From: an uncultured Candidatus Saccharibacteria bacterium
GTDB taxonomy: Bacteria > Patescibacteriota > Saccharimonadia > Saccharimonadales > Saccharimonadaceae
Direction of reading: 5' to 3'
NCBI GenBank assembly: GCA_946538495.1
Contig: CAMNGP010000001.1
Coordinates: 1 to 64,000, forward strand
DNA length: 64,000 nt
The notes beneath the pieces were generated by a model. The model did not search any database, was not told the DNA's origin, and saw nothing but the letters and a program-made list of their open reading frames with translations. Shown piece after piece: positions 53,903 through 61,296 of the stretch. The stretch's first letter is position 1, and every line of letters begins with the position of its first letter. Made by a program: the position numbers and the translations under genes.

Positions 53903-53907
53903 GGATA

Positions 53908-54056
53908 TAAGCTGGTACGCTTCACAGGGGTTCCACTGATGATTTAGTGGAGTGTGGAGACTTACATTAAAAACAAAAACAGCGGATTAAAACAAACCAA
54001 TGTGCCCCAAGGGTGGGCGCGTAACAGCGGGGAAACGGCCGATAGGCCGTTTTTCG
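53908..54056 (+). ncRNA. Candidate structured small RNA with its own terminator
   Basis: About 148 bases run from the predicted start to an intrinsic terminator (AAACGGCC-GATA-GGCCGTTTTT, 54033-54054). A closing stem joins GCTGGTACGC (53911-53920) with GCGTAACAGC (54019-54028), nine of ten paired. Inside are a hairpin CTTCACA..TTCCACT..AGTGGA..TGTGGAG (53920-53959), a long A-rich strand and a short GCCCC/TGGGC hairpin. It contains no convincing coding frame. It does not match SRP, RNase P or tmRNA features that I can recall. It could be a 6S-like or other regulatory RNA. Confidence 0.6.
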
Positions 54057-54074
54057 TTTTGGGATTTAAGAATG

Positions 54075-54107
54075 AAAAAGCACCGCCTATGGAAGCGCGG
54101 TGCTTTT
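54075..54107 (-). terminator. Terminator of the long YdcK-like gene
   Basis: Hairpin AAAAAGCACCGCC / GCGCGGTGCTTTT, same design as at 53226-53257. Confidence 0.8.
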
Positions 54108-54125
54108 GGGTTGGTTCGGTAAGGA

Positions 54126-55202
54126 CTAGATGCTGGGGTTACCATAGACCTCGGCGTTGCCATGGACATCGGTGTAGCCGTAGACCTTGGCGTTGCCATA
54201 GACCTTGGCGTTGCCATAGATTATGGCTTTGCCGTAGACCTTGGCGCTGTCGTAGACCTTGACGTTGCCATAGACCATGGCGTAGGAGAAGACCTTGGCG
54301 TTGCCATAGACCATGGCGTAGGAGAAGACCTTGGCGCTGTCGTAGACCTTGGCGTTGCCGTAGACCTCGGCGTTGCCATAGACCTCAGCGTTGCCATAGA
54401 CCTCGGCGTAGTCGCAGACCTTGGCGTTGCCATAGACCTTGGCACCGTCGTAGACCATGGCGTAGTCGCAGACCTTGGCGTTGCCATAGACCTCGGCGTA
54501 GTCGCAGACCTTGGCGTTGCCGTAGACCATGGCGCTGCCGTAGACCATGGCGCAGGAGAAGACCTTGGCGCTGTCGTAGACCATGGCGTTGCCGTAGACC
54601 ATGGCGTAGGAGAAGACCTTGGCGTTGCCGTAGACCATGGCGTTGCCGTAGACCATGGTGCTGTCGTAGACCTTGGCGTTGCCATAGATTATGGCTTTGC
54701 CGTAGACCTTGGCGCTGTCGTAGACCTTGACGTTGCCATAGACCATGGCGTAGGAGAAGACCTTGGCGTTGCCATAGACCATGGCGTAGGAGAAGACCTT
54801 GGCGCTGTCGTAGACCTTGGCGTTGCCGTAGACCTCGGCGTTGCCGTAGACCTCGGCGTAGCCGTAGACCTCGGCGTAGCCGAAGACCTCGGCGTTGCCG
54901 TAGACCTCGGCGTAGCCGAAGACCTTGGCGTCGCCGTAGACCTTAGCATCGTCGTAGACCATGGCGTAGTCGCAGACCTTGGCGTTGCCGAAAGCCTTGG
55001 CGTCGCCGAAAGCCTTGGCGTCGCCGTAGATCCAACAGTTCCCCTCATGGCTGAGGTTCAGCTCGCTTTCGACCCAACCGCCGAGATCCCCCTTCTTGAC
55101 GTCTCCGAAATCCCTCAGGGCACGGATACGGTAGAGAGTATAACCCTCGTGAAAGATTGTCTCGTTGGTGAGCTCGTACTTCTTCTCGGACATCTCGGAC
55201 AT
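54126..55202 (-). CDS. YdcK-like protein with long near-identical hexapeptide repeats (2 of 4)
   Basis: This 358-residue protein has the shared head (YELTNETIFHEGYTLYRIRA, GDVKKGDLGGWVESELNLSH, CWIYGDA) and then about 47 hexapeptides such as YGNAKV, YDSAKV, FSYAMV, CDYAEV. They predict one long, regular left-handed beta helix. The repeats are nearly identical at DNA level too. A segment of about 180 bp (54199-54377) recurs exactly 468 bp (26 repeat units) away. No signal peptide is seen, and the function is unknown. The ribosome site is GAAGGGGG. Confidence 0.85.
   Translation of the reverse strand: MSEMSEKKYELTNETIFHEGYTLYRIRALRDFGDVKKGDLGGWVESELNLSHEGNCWIYGDAKAFGDAKAFGNAKVCDYAMVYDDAKVYGDAKVFGYAEVYGNAEVFGYAEVYGYAEVYGNAEVYGNAKVYDSAKVFSYAMVYGNAKVFSYAMVYGNVKVYDSAKVYGKAIIYGNAKVYDSTMVYGNAMVYGNAKVFSYAMVYGNAMVYDSAKVFSCAMVYGSAMVYGNAKVCDYAEVYGNAKVCDYAMVYDGAKVYGNAKVCDYAEVYGNAEVYGNAEVYGNAKVYDSAKVFSYAMVYGNAKVFSYAMVYGNVKVYDSAKVYGKAIIYGNAKVYGNAKVYGYTDVHGNAEVYGNPSI
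54180..55030 (-). repeat. 18-bp tandem repeat array in the YdcK-like gene
   Basis: Tandem units of 18 bases (plus strand pattern GTAGACCTTGGCGTTGCC) run for about 47 copies, each coding one hexapeptide. The duplicated blocks 54199-54377 and about 54667-54845 are identical. The repeat length and absence of spacers rule out a CRISPR array. Confidence 0.9.
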
Positions 55203-55354
55203 TTTTATCCCCCTTCAAAGGATAGAACCAACAATTTAATGTTCTATATTCACGCTCAGATAGAGCGGATATCAGTTATGCTTTAATTGTATCATACTTC
55301 TTGTGTTTTGTCAATAACTGTCTAACATTTATGCTGTAGAATCAAGAGGTGTGG

Positions 55355-55360
55355 TATAAT
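55355..55360 (+). promoter_or_regulatory. Leaderless promoter of trmD
   Basis: TGG-TATAAT (55352-55360) with exactly six bases to the ATG at 55367. Confidence 0.7.
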
Positions 55361-55366
55361 GAGAAT

Positions 55367-56023
55367 ATGATTAAATTTACAATTATCACGCTATTCCAAG
55401 AAGCGGTGGAGCCGTATTTAAAGAGTTCAATGATGGAAAAAGCCGTCCGTAAGGGTTTGGCGGAGTTTGATTTTGTGAATTTGAGAGATTTTGGCTTGGG
55501 GCCGCACAAATCCGTAGATGATACTCCTTACGGTGGAGGCGATGGGATGTTGCTCAGATGCGAGCCAGTATTTGCGGCAATTGAATCTGTAAAAGCCAAA
55601 AATCCTGACGCTAAAGTAATATTGCCAACCCCAGTAGGGGAAATTTGGAATCAAAAAATGGCAAGAGATTTCGCAGGCACCTCCCCTGCTCATTACATTA
55701 TCCTTTGCCCGCATTACGAAGGGTACGACGAGAGGATTCTTTCTATCGTCGATCATAAAATATCGTTAGGTAAATACGTCTTAACAGGCGGAGAGCTTCC
55801 TGCGCTCATTATGATTGATTCAATTGTGAGATTGATCCCAGGAGTACTGGGTGGAGAACAATCAGCGGAAATTGAATCGTTTTCGGAGGGGGATAATCTT
55901 GAATACCCACAGTACACGCGTCCAGAAGACTTTAGAGGCATGAAAGTGCCAGAGGTGCTTTTGTCTGGCAACCATGGCGAAATCGCCAAGTGGCGCGAAA
56001 AGCATTCTGGAAAATCTAAATAG
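55367..56023 (+). CDS. trmD: tRNA (guanine-37-N1)-methyltransferase
   Basis: This 218-residue SPOUT enzyme has TLFQEAVEPYLKSSMMEKAV, the trefoil-knot SAM site (LCPHYEGYDERI, GKYVLTGGELPALIMIDSIVRLIPGVLG) and the catalytic region VDDTPYGGGDGML. It methylates G37 to prevent frameshifting. The start at 55367 is fixed by the leaderless promoter. It stands alone between the YdcK-like genes rather than in the usual rpsP-rimM-trmD-rplS operon. Confidence 0.96.
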   Translation: MIKFTIITLFQEAVEPYLKSSMMEKAVRKGLAEFDFVNLRDFGLGPHKSVDDTPYGGGDGMLLRCEPVFAAIESVKAKNPDAKVILPTPVGEIWNQKMARDFAGTSPAHYIILCPHYEGYDERILSIVDHKISLGKYVLTGGELPALIMIDSIVRLIPGVLGGEQSAEIESFSEGDNLEYPQYTRPEDFRGMKVPEVLLSGNHGEIAKWREKHSGKSK

Positions 56024-56042
56024 GATATAATTACCTATAGAG

Positions 56043-56073
56043 AAAGCGCCACCTGTAAAAGCGTGGCGCTTTT
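56043..56073. terminator. Bidirectional terminator between trmD and a YdcK-like gene
   Basis: Hairpin AAAGCGCCAC / GTGGCGCTTT, same design as at 53226 and 54075 with two compensated base changes. Confidence 0.85.
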
Positions 56074-56096
56074 GGAACGGTTGTTCTGCGACAGCT

Positions 56097-56693
56097 CTAG
56101 AAGATTTCGTCGTAGCCAGAGAGCTTCGTGTCGGCCGTGACCCTAACGTAGCCGCCGATGCACACGCTATTGGAGATGCGAGCTTTACCCACGATCTGGG
56201 CGTAGTCGCGAATCCTGGCGTTGCCATCGACGATTACGTTGTCGGTGATAGATGCATAATCAAACACCCTAGCGTTGCCAGAGACCTTGGCGTTGTCACG
56301 CACTTCAGCGTAATCGCCGATAAATGCGTGGCCATCGATCTCAGCGTTCCCGTTTATAGATGAACAGCCCGTTACCCTTGCATCGCCAGAGATCCTGGCG
56401 TTACCGAGAACCCTGGCATTGCCATAAACATGGGCCCTACCATGAATCTTGCTGGTGCCGCCAATCCTGGCATTACCGGCCACCTTGGCCTTCTCGAAAA
56501 CCTGTGCGAGGTTAGACACCCAGCAGTTGCCAATCTGGGCCAGATTGGATTCCGACTCGATGTACCCGCCAAGTTCGCCGGCCTTGATGCCGGCAAAGTC
56601 GATGATGGCACGGATGCGATGAAGGACGTGGCGATGGCCAATCTCGTCCTCAATCTCGATAGTTTCATCGGTGAATTCGTACTTCTTCTTCAT
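56097..56693 (-). CDS. YdcK-like hexapeptide-repeat protein (3 of 4)
   Basis: This 198-residue protein has the head module (YEFTDETIEIEDEIGHRHVL, AGIKAGELGGYIESESNLAQ, GNCWVSN) and about 21 diverged hexapeptides (KVAGNARIGGTSKIHGRAHV, NARVLGNARISGDARV). The repeats are far less uniform than in the 54126 gene, so it is older or under different selection. The ribosome site GAGGGGG follows a small AGAAC..GTTCT hairpin in the leader. It is read after gene 4 on the same strand with 25 bases between. Confidence 0.8.
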   Translation of the reverse strand: MKKKYEFTDETIEIEDEIGHRHVLHRIRAIIDFAGIKAGELGGYIESESNLAQIGNCWVSNLAQVFEKAKVAGNARIGGTSKIHGRAHVYGNARVLGNARISGDARVTGCSSINGNAEIDGHAFIGDYAEVRDNAKVSGNARVFDYASITDNVIVDGNARIRDYAQIVGKARISNSVCIGGYVRVTADTKLSGYDEIF

Positions 56694-56718
56694 TTTACCC
56701 CCTCAGAACGCAAGTGTT

Positions 56719-57261
56719 CTAGTAATGAGTGTCGTAGTCCGACATCTCGGCAAAACCCGAGAGCTTTGCATCACCATTTAGCTGAGCAAAGCCATACACT
56801 TTGGCGTCCCCGCAGACGCAGGCATTACCGCGTACTTGGGCAAATTCGTAGATTTTTGCATTGTCAAAAACCTTAGCGTTATTGCCAACTAGAGCGTAAT
56901 CGAAAATGCATGCGTTTCCGGAGACGTGAGCCATTCGTGTGATGACTGCCTTGCTTAGCACTCGGGCATTACCCGAAACCTTAGCGGAGCCATATATACA
57001 GGCTCGGCCAGAGATAAGTGCATTCCCACAGGCACACGCGTAGTCGTGCAATGATGCATCTTCGCAGACCTTTGCATCGCCGTAAACACGCGCGTAATCG
57101 AAGATCCAACAGTTGCCATCCTGCGACAGGTTTTGTTCTTTTTCAACAAAACCGCCGAGGCTGCCAGCTTCGACGCCGGCAAAGTCGATTAGCGCTATGA
57201 TGCGATAGAGAGTCCTCCCTTCAATCTTGATAGTTTCATCCGTCAGTTCATACTTCTTCAT
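56719..57261 (-). CDS. YdcK-like hexapeptide-repeat protein (4 of 4)
   Basis: This 180-residue protein (start at 57261 after GAAGGGGGG) has the head YELTDETIKIEGRTLYRIIA, AGVEAGSLGGFVEKEQNLSQ, GNCWIFDYARV and about 20 repeats unusually rich in cysteine (CEDASL, YACACGNAL, GNACVCGDAKV). The cysteine-rich face could bind metal or form cross-links. It lies directly upstream of gene 3 and shares its transcript, which ends at 56043-56073. Confidence 0.8.
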   Translation of the reverse strand: MKKYELTDETIKIEGRTLYRIIALIDFAGVEAGSLGGFVEKEQNLSQDGNCWIFDYARVYGDAKVCEDASLHDYACACGNALISGRACIYGSAKVSGNARVLSKAVITRMAHVSGNACIFDYALVGNNAKVFDNAKIYEFAQVRGNACVCGDAKVYGFAQLNGDAKLSGFAEMSDYDTHY

Positions 57262-57375
57262 TTTCCCCCCTTCGGAACAACCTTTTAAGATACTGGTCAC
57301 TTTTTAGTGACTACAGCTTATTATTTTAACATTCTTTTAGCCTAGTGTCAATCTAACAGGTGATCAGAAATGTAG

Positions 57376-57381
57376 TATAAT
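57376..57381 (+). promoter_or_regulatory. Leaderless promoter of recG
   Basis: TATAAT with exactly six bases to the ATG at 57388. Confidence 0.65.
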
Positions 57382-57387
57382 CTGATT

Positions 57388-59403
57388 ATGGATTTAGCAC
57401 AGCCGGTAGGGGAATTAAAGGGAATCGGGCCAAAAACAACTGAAATACTAAAAAAGTACGGGATTCGCACTGTGCGAGATTTCTTTTACAATTTGCCCAG
57501 AGATTACGAGAATTTTTCCGCCCCGATTTCGATTGCCGATATGCGCCCCGGGAAAGTGGTTATTAGAGGAAAAATCGATAGAATCTCTACTCGCAGGGCC
57601 AAAAGACGCAATTTGTCGATAACTGAGGGAGTCATTTGTGATGGCACTGGCTCCGTAAAAGTAGTATGGTTTAACCAAAGTTACAGAGCAAAACAGTTCG
57701 ACCCAGCACGAGAATACTACTTTATGGGCTCGTTTGAGCTCAAAAATGGCCGCTACAGCTTGATTTCGCCTTCGGCGGCCTTGGTATCCGATATAGACCC
57801 GTCCGTGGGTTTAAACCCCATTTATGTGGCTCATGGAGCCCTTAAATCAAATGATTTTAAGAGGTTAATTAATAATTCGCGCGACAGATTTGCCCAGATA
57901 CCCGACCTTTTGCCCACCGTAGAGCCGGGGAAGCGCAAAGACGCACTTTTTAATGTGCATTTCCCGAGTTCAATTGAGTCGGTGCAAAAATCAAGGGAAT
58001 ACCTGGCCTACGAAGAGTTGTTTGAGTTAATTTTGGCTGCCAAATTAAACCGCCAAGAAAACGAGAAGCTCAAGGCTTTGCCTCTTAAATTTAAACTCGA
58101 TTCTATTCAAGATTTTCTAAAAGTGCTGCCTTTTGCTTTGACAGGGGCTCAAAAAAGGGCTGCTTGGGATATTTTTCAAGATTTAGAGAAAGATACACCG
58201 ATGAATCGGCTCTTGCAGGGCGATGTTGGTTCCGGCAAAACTATGGTTGCCGCTCTTAGCGCCTATCAAGCGATTATTGACGGGGCACAGGTGGCCTTGC
58301 TGGCACCAACTGCTATCTTAGCCACTCAGCACTATGAGGGGCTGCACAAGTTATTAACACAATTTGGGATAAAAGTAATTTTGCTAACGGGCGCTACGAA
58401 ACATAAAGTAGAGTTAAAAAAAGATATCGCAGACGGAAGGATCAACTTTGTAATTGGCACACACGCACTGCTGACAGATGATACAGAATTTAAAAACCTC
58501 GGACTCGTAATAATAGATGAGCAACATCGCTTTGGAGTAGAACAGAGACAAAAGCTCGCCCTCAAATCTCCGCGTGGTCTGGCTCCGCATCTTTTAGCAA
58601 TGACGGCTACTCCTATTCCGCGCTCCTTGCAGTTGACGATTTTTGGCGACTTGGATGTTTCTATCTTGAACGAATTACCTAAAGGCAGACGACCAATTAC
58701 TACTCACATTCTGCAGGGTATAGAGGTAAAAAGTCGGCTTTATCCTCAGATACAAGAAACAATTAAAAATGGACAGCAAGTTTACTGGGTTTGCAAGGCA
58801 ATCGATGATGACGCGCGCAGCGAAACTACCTCTGTCAAATCGCGTGCAGCAAAACTCAAAACACTCTTTCCTAAGATGAATATTGAATTTTTGCACGGCA
58901 GAATGAAACCTGGCGAAAAAGATGAGATTATGGCGCGATTTTCAAGGGGCGAAATACAAATCCTGGTTTCTACAACGGTTATTGAGGTGGGAGTAGATGT
59001 GCCTAACGCAACTTTGATGATAATTGAGAACGCTGAAAGCTACGGCTTGGCGCAGCTGCATCAGCTGCGTGGGCGGGTTGGTAGGGGCAATAAGGCCTCG
59101 GCATGCTATTTACTGACCTCTGACGACATGCAACCATCACGAAGGCTGCGCGAGCTAGAGAAGTCCACCGACGGGTTCCATCTGGCGGAGGTGGATTTAA
59201 AATTACGCGGTCCGGGCGAAATTTATGGTGCATTGCAACATGGCGCCTTGGACCTACGTATCGCAACCCTATCTGATACAAAGCTAATTCATCGTGCCCA
59301 GAATGACGTATCTAACTTTTTGCAGGCCCCTGAAAACATGCTAAAATATAAGGAGTTAATGCAAGGAATTACTAAATATCAACAGATCACTACTTTAAAT
59401 TAA
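57388..59403 (+). CDS. recG: ATP-dependent DNA helicase RecG
   Basis: This 671-residue helicase has the N-terminal wedge/OB domain (LKGIGPKTTEILKKYGI, VIRGKIDRISTR), motif I LLQGDVGSGKTMVA, DEQH box VIIDEQHRFGVEQRQ, MTATPIPRSLQLTIFGDLD, and the C-terminal motifs VSTTVIEVGVDVPNATLMII and QLHQLRGRVGRG. It reverses stalled forks and processes branched DNA. rsmD follows after seven bases. Confidence 0.97.
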   Translation: MDLAQPVGELKGIGPKTTEILKKYGIRTVRDFFYNLPRDYENFSAPISIADMRPGKVVIRGKIDRISTRRAKRRNLSITEGVICDGTGSVKVVWFNQSYRAKQFDPAREYYFMGSFELKNGRYSLISPSAALVSDIDPSVGLNPIYVAHGALKSNDFKRLINNSRDRFAQIPDLLPTVEPGKRKDALFNVHFPSSIESVQKSREYLAYEELFELILAAKLNRQENEKLKALPLKFKLDSIQDFLKVLPFALTGAQKRAAWDIFQDLEKDTPMNRLLQGDVGSGKTMVAALSAYQAIIDGAQVALLAPTAILATQHYEGLHKLLTQFGIKVILLTGATKHKVELKKDIADGRINFVIGTHALLTDDTEFKNLGLVIIDEQHRFGVEQRQKLALKSPRGLAPHLLAMTATPIPRSLQLTIFGDLDVSILNELPKGRRPITTHILQGIEVKSRLYPQIQETIKNGQQVYWVCKAIDDDARSETTSVKSRAAKLKTLFPKMNIEFLHGRMKPGEKDEIMARFSRGEIQILVSTTVIEVGVDVPNATLMIIENAESYGLAQLHQLRGRVGRGNKASACYLLTSDDMQPSRRLRELEKSTDGFHLAEVDLKLRGPGEIYGALQHGALDLRIATLSDTKLIHRAQNDVSNFLQAPENMLKYKELMQGITKYQQITTLN

Positions 59404-59410
59404 GGATTAT

Positions 59411-59959
59411 ATGAAAAAGAATGGTTTTGTCAAAATTTCTTCTGGGATGTTTAAGGGCATAAAGGTGCTCACCCCTGGCGATAGCACTCATCCGATGGGC
59501 GAGAGAGAAAGGATTGCTCTTTTTAACCTAGTAGGGAATGACTGGCGGGAAAAAAAGGTACTGGACGCCTATGCTGGCGGTGGAACCTTAGGGATTGAGG
59601 CGATGTCTAGGGGTGCGCTTTGGACAGTTTTTGTCGAAAAATCCGCCAAAGCTATTGATTTGATTAGAGATAATTTAGACCACATAGACGCCGTCGATAC
59701 CTCTGAACGCGTGAGTAATGCCCAGGTCACGAGATGCGACGTGCGAGATTTTGAGCCTATTTTCCAATTAGATTTGATAATAGTAGATCCTCCTTACGAC
59801 AAGTTTGAAACAGAAGGAGCCGAGCACCTGGTGCAATTTTTATCCGACGACGGGCTATTTGTGCTTTCCCATCCGAATGAGGCGCCAGAAATAAAGGGAT
59901 TAAAGCTAATTAAAACTCGAAAATATGCCAGGGCGCATCTTTCCGTTTATGCAAAATAA
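59411..59959 (+). CDS. rsmD: 16S rRNA (guanine-966-N2)-methyltransferase
   Basis: This 182-residue Rossmann methyltransferase has SGMFKGIKV, the SAM loop VLDAYAGGGTLGIEAMSRGA and the catalytic IIVDPPYDKFE. It modifies G966 in the 30S P site region. The start follows AAGGATT. It follows recG as part of a probable two-gene operon. Confidence 0.93.
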   Translation: MKKNGFVKISSGMFKGIKVLTPGDSTHPMGERERIALFNLVGNDWREKKVLDAYAGGGTLGIEAMSRGALWTVFVEKSAKAIDLIRDNLDHIDAVDTSERVSNAQVTRCDVRDFEPIFQLDLIIVDPPYDKFETEGAEHLVQFLSDDGLFVLSHPNEAPEIKGLKLIKTRKYARAHLSVYAK

Positions 59960-59962
59960 TGT

Positions 59963-59990
59963 TGCATTTTTAGCAAAAGTGTGATATAAT
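59963..59990 (+). promoter_or_regulatory. Promoter of the Ser-rich surface gene
   Basis: TTGCAT, 16 bases, TGA-TATAAT, then AAGGAG before the ATG at 60013. Confidence 0.6.
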
Positions 59991-60012
59991 TAGATGCATA
60001 AGGAGTTTTATT

Positions 60013-60501
60013 ATGTATTATCAAGATGAAACTGATCGCAAGGAACGCCGCAAAATCATTACAGTAGCTACTATTGCTGTACTGCTAATTATGATTTTGA
60101 TTATCGCTATCGTTGTGGTCGCAACAAAGAAATCCGCACGCGTTAGCACTTCATCGAATGGTAACGAATCCGTGCAAATTAGTAACGTAGACGACAAGAG
60201 TCAAAGCACTTCTAACGAAGCAAAGAACTCTTCCGATAAGTCTAGCACTAAGGAATCTGATAGCAAAGATAAGGCTAGCGACACCAACAAGTCTAGTTCA
60301 AGTTCGTCTAGCTCCAGCTCTTCTAGCTCAAGTAGGTCAAACACTTCTAGCTCTGCTAGTGGCTCAAGCAGTTCTGCAAGTTCTCAATCAGATTCGCCAA
60401 TCCCAAGCACTGGCCCAGAAGAAGCTTTGCCTATCGCTTTAATTGCTGGCGCTTTGGTAGCATATCTCTCTTCGAGGAAGTTAGCTAAATCAGAAGCTTA
60501 A
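60013..60501 (+). CDS. Ser-rich surface protein with sortase-like signal
   Basis: This 162-residue protein has an N-terminal membrane helix (about 18-38), a long Ser/Thr/Lys/Asp-rich low-complexity stalk (40-128), then IPSTGPEEA, a hydrophobic helix (LPIALIAGALVAYL) and a basic tail (SSRKLAKSEA). That tripartite C-terminus matches sortase substrates, with I in place of L in LPxTG. The stalk is likely flexible and may be glycosylated. The function is not predictable. A terminator follows. Confidence 0.82.
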   Translation: MYYQDETDRKERRKIITVATIAVLLIMILIIAIVVVATKKSARVSTSSNGNESVQISNVDDKSQSTSNEAKNSSDKSSTKESDSKDKASDTNKSSSSSSSSSSSSSSRSNTSSSASGSSSSASSQSDSPIPSTGPEEALPIALIAGALVAYLSSRKLAKSEA

Positions 60502-60509
60502 GTAAAAGC

Positions 60510-60541
60510 AAAAAACGAGTCGCTTTGGCTCGTTTTTTGTG
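60510..60541 (+). terminator. Terminator after the Ser-rich gene
   Basis: Hairpin AAAAACGAGTC / GGCTCGTTTTTT. Confidence 0.85.
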
Positions 60542-60542
60542 G

Positions 60543-60548
60543 TATAAT
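60543..60548 (+). promoter_or_regulatory. Promoter of tRNA-Leu
   Basis: TGG-TATAAT; the predicted start falls about two bases before the mature tRNA 5' end. Confidence 0.7.
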
Positions 60549-60556
60549 TATCCTAG

Positions 60557-60641
60557 GCCCGGGTGGTGGAACTGGTAGACACGCATGCCTTAGGAGCATG
60601 TGCCTCACGGCTTGCAGGTTCGATTCCTGTCTCGGGCACCA
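60557..60641 (+). tRNA. tRNA-Leu (anticodon TAG) with encoded CCA
   Basis: Acceptor GCCCGGG pairs with CTCGGGC (one G-T pair), followed by the discriminator A and an encoded CCA. The D arm, the anticodon loop CTTAGGA (TAG, reads CUN leucine codons), a long variable arm typical of class II tRNA-Leu (TGCCTCACGGCTT), and the T loop GGTTCGATTCC are all present. Confidence 0.95.
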
Positions 60642-60737
60642 TTATAGCAAAAAACTCAGGATCTTCGCGCGATAGCGCATTTTTTATGTATAATATTAAT
60701 AAATAAATGGAGAAACAAAGAAAAGAGGGAGTAATCC

Positions 60738-61292
60738 ATGAAAATTGAGTATTTTGGGCATGCATGTTTTCGGCTGGACGATGAGCTGGTAATTGATCCA
60801 TACAAAGATGGGTCTGTGCCGGGACTTCCGCCACTGCGCATTAAAGCAGCCAAAACTATTTGTTCACATGAACACGCCGATCATAGTGGTAGAGAATGCG
60901 TGGAACCAACAAATAATACATGTGGTTTTGATATCCGAGAGGTGCCGAGTTTTCATGATGACGCCGGTGGAACCTTGCGTGGGCCAAATACGATTTTTGT
61001 AATTACAAAGGGCGACGAAAAACTGGTACACCTAGGAGATTTGGGGCATTTTCCAAATGACACCCAACTAGACGCGATTTTGGATGCTGATTACTTGTTG
61101 ATTCCTGTAGGTGGATATTACACGATCGATGCGGAAATGGCGGCAAAAATTTGCGAAGCTTGTCGGCCAAGATGTATTATTCCGATGCATTATCGGACGG
61201 CTAATTCTGGCTATACCGAAATTGAAACCGTTGATAAATTCTTAGAATTAGCAAAGGAAAAAGGATTTCTTGACATCGTAAAAGTGATGTAA
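60738..61292 (+). CDS. MBL-fold metal-dependent hydrolase (UlaG-like)
   Basis: This 184-residue protein has the metallo-beta-lactamase fold motifs: YFGHACFRL, SHEHADHSG (HxHxDH), HLGDLGHFP and IIPMHYRTA. It matches the small UlaG/YtkL-type hydrolases. The substrate is unknown. GAGGGAG lies before the start. It follows the tRNA and converges on the LiaF-like gene with no terminator seen. Confidence 0.9.
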   Translation: MKIEYFGHACFRLDDELVIDPYKDGSVPGLPPLRIKAAKTICSHEHADHSGRECVEPTNNTCGFDIREVPSFHDDAGGTLRGPNTIFVITKGDEKLVHLGDLGHFPNDTQLDAILDADYLLIPVGGYYTIDAEMAAKICEACRPRCIIPMHYRTANSGYTEIETVDKFLELAKEKGFLDIVKVM

Positions 61293-61296
61293 AAAA

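Noticed and set aside
53930..53960. Hammerhead ribozyme in the small RNA (contains CTGATGA)
   Set aside because: The required GAAA and cleavage-site arrangement is missing; the CTGATGA is in a hairpin loop and is probably chance.
53954..54262. Open frame inside and beyond the small RNA
   Set aside because: It crosses two terminators and continues as an Arg/Cys/His-rich antisense of the repeat gene; no ribosome site.
54180..55030. Tandem repeats as a CRISPR array
   Set aside because: Units of 18 bp abut without unique spacers and code for hexapeptides; no cas genes are present.
54162..55286. Long open frame on the plus strand opposite the YdcK-like gene (374 codons), plus others in further frames
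   Set aside because: The 18-bp repeat has no stop in several frames, so length is not evidence. The minus-strand frame has the family head module, a ribosome site and a terminator.
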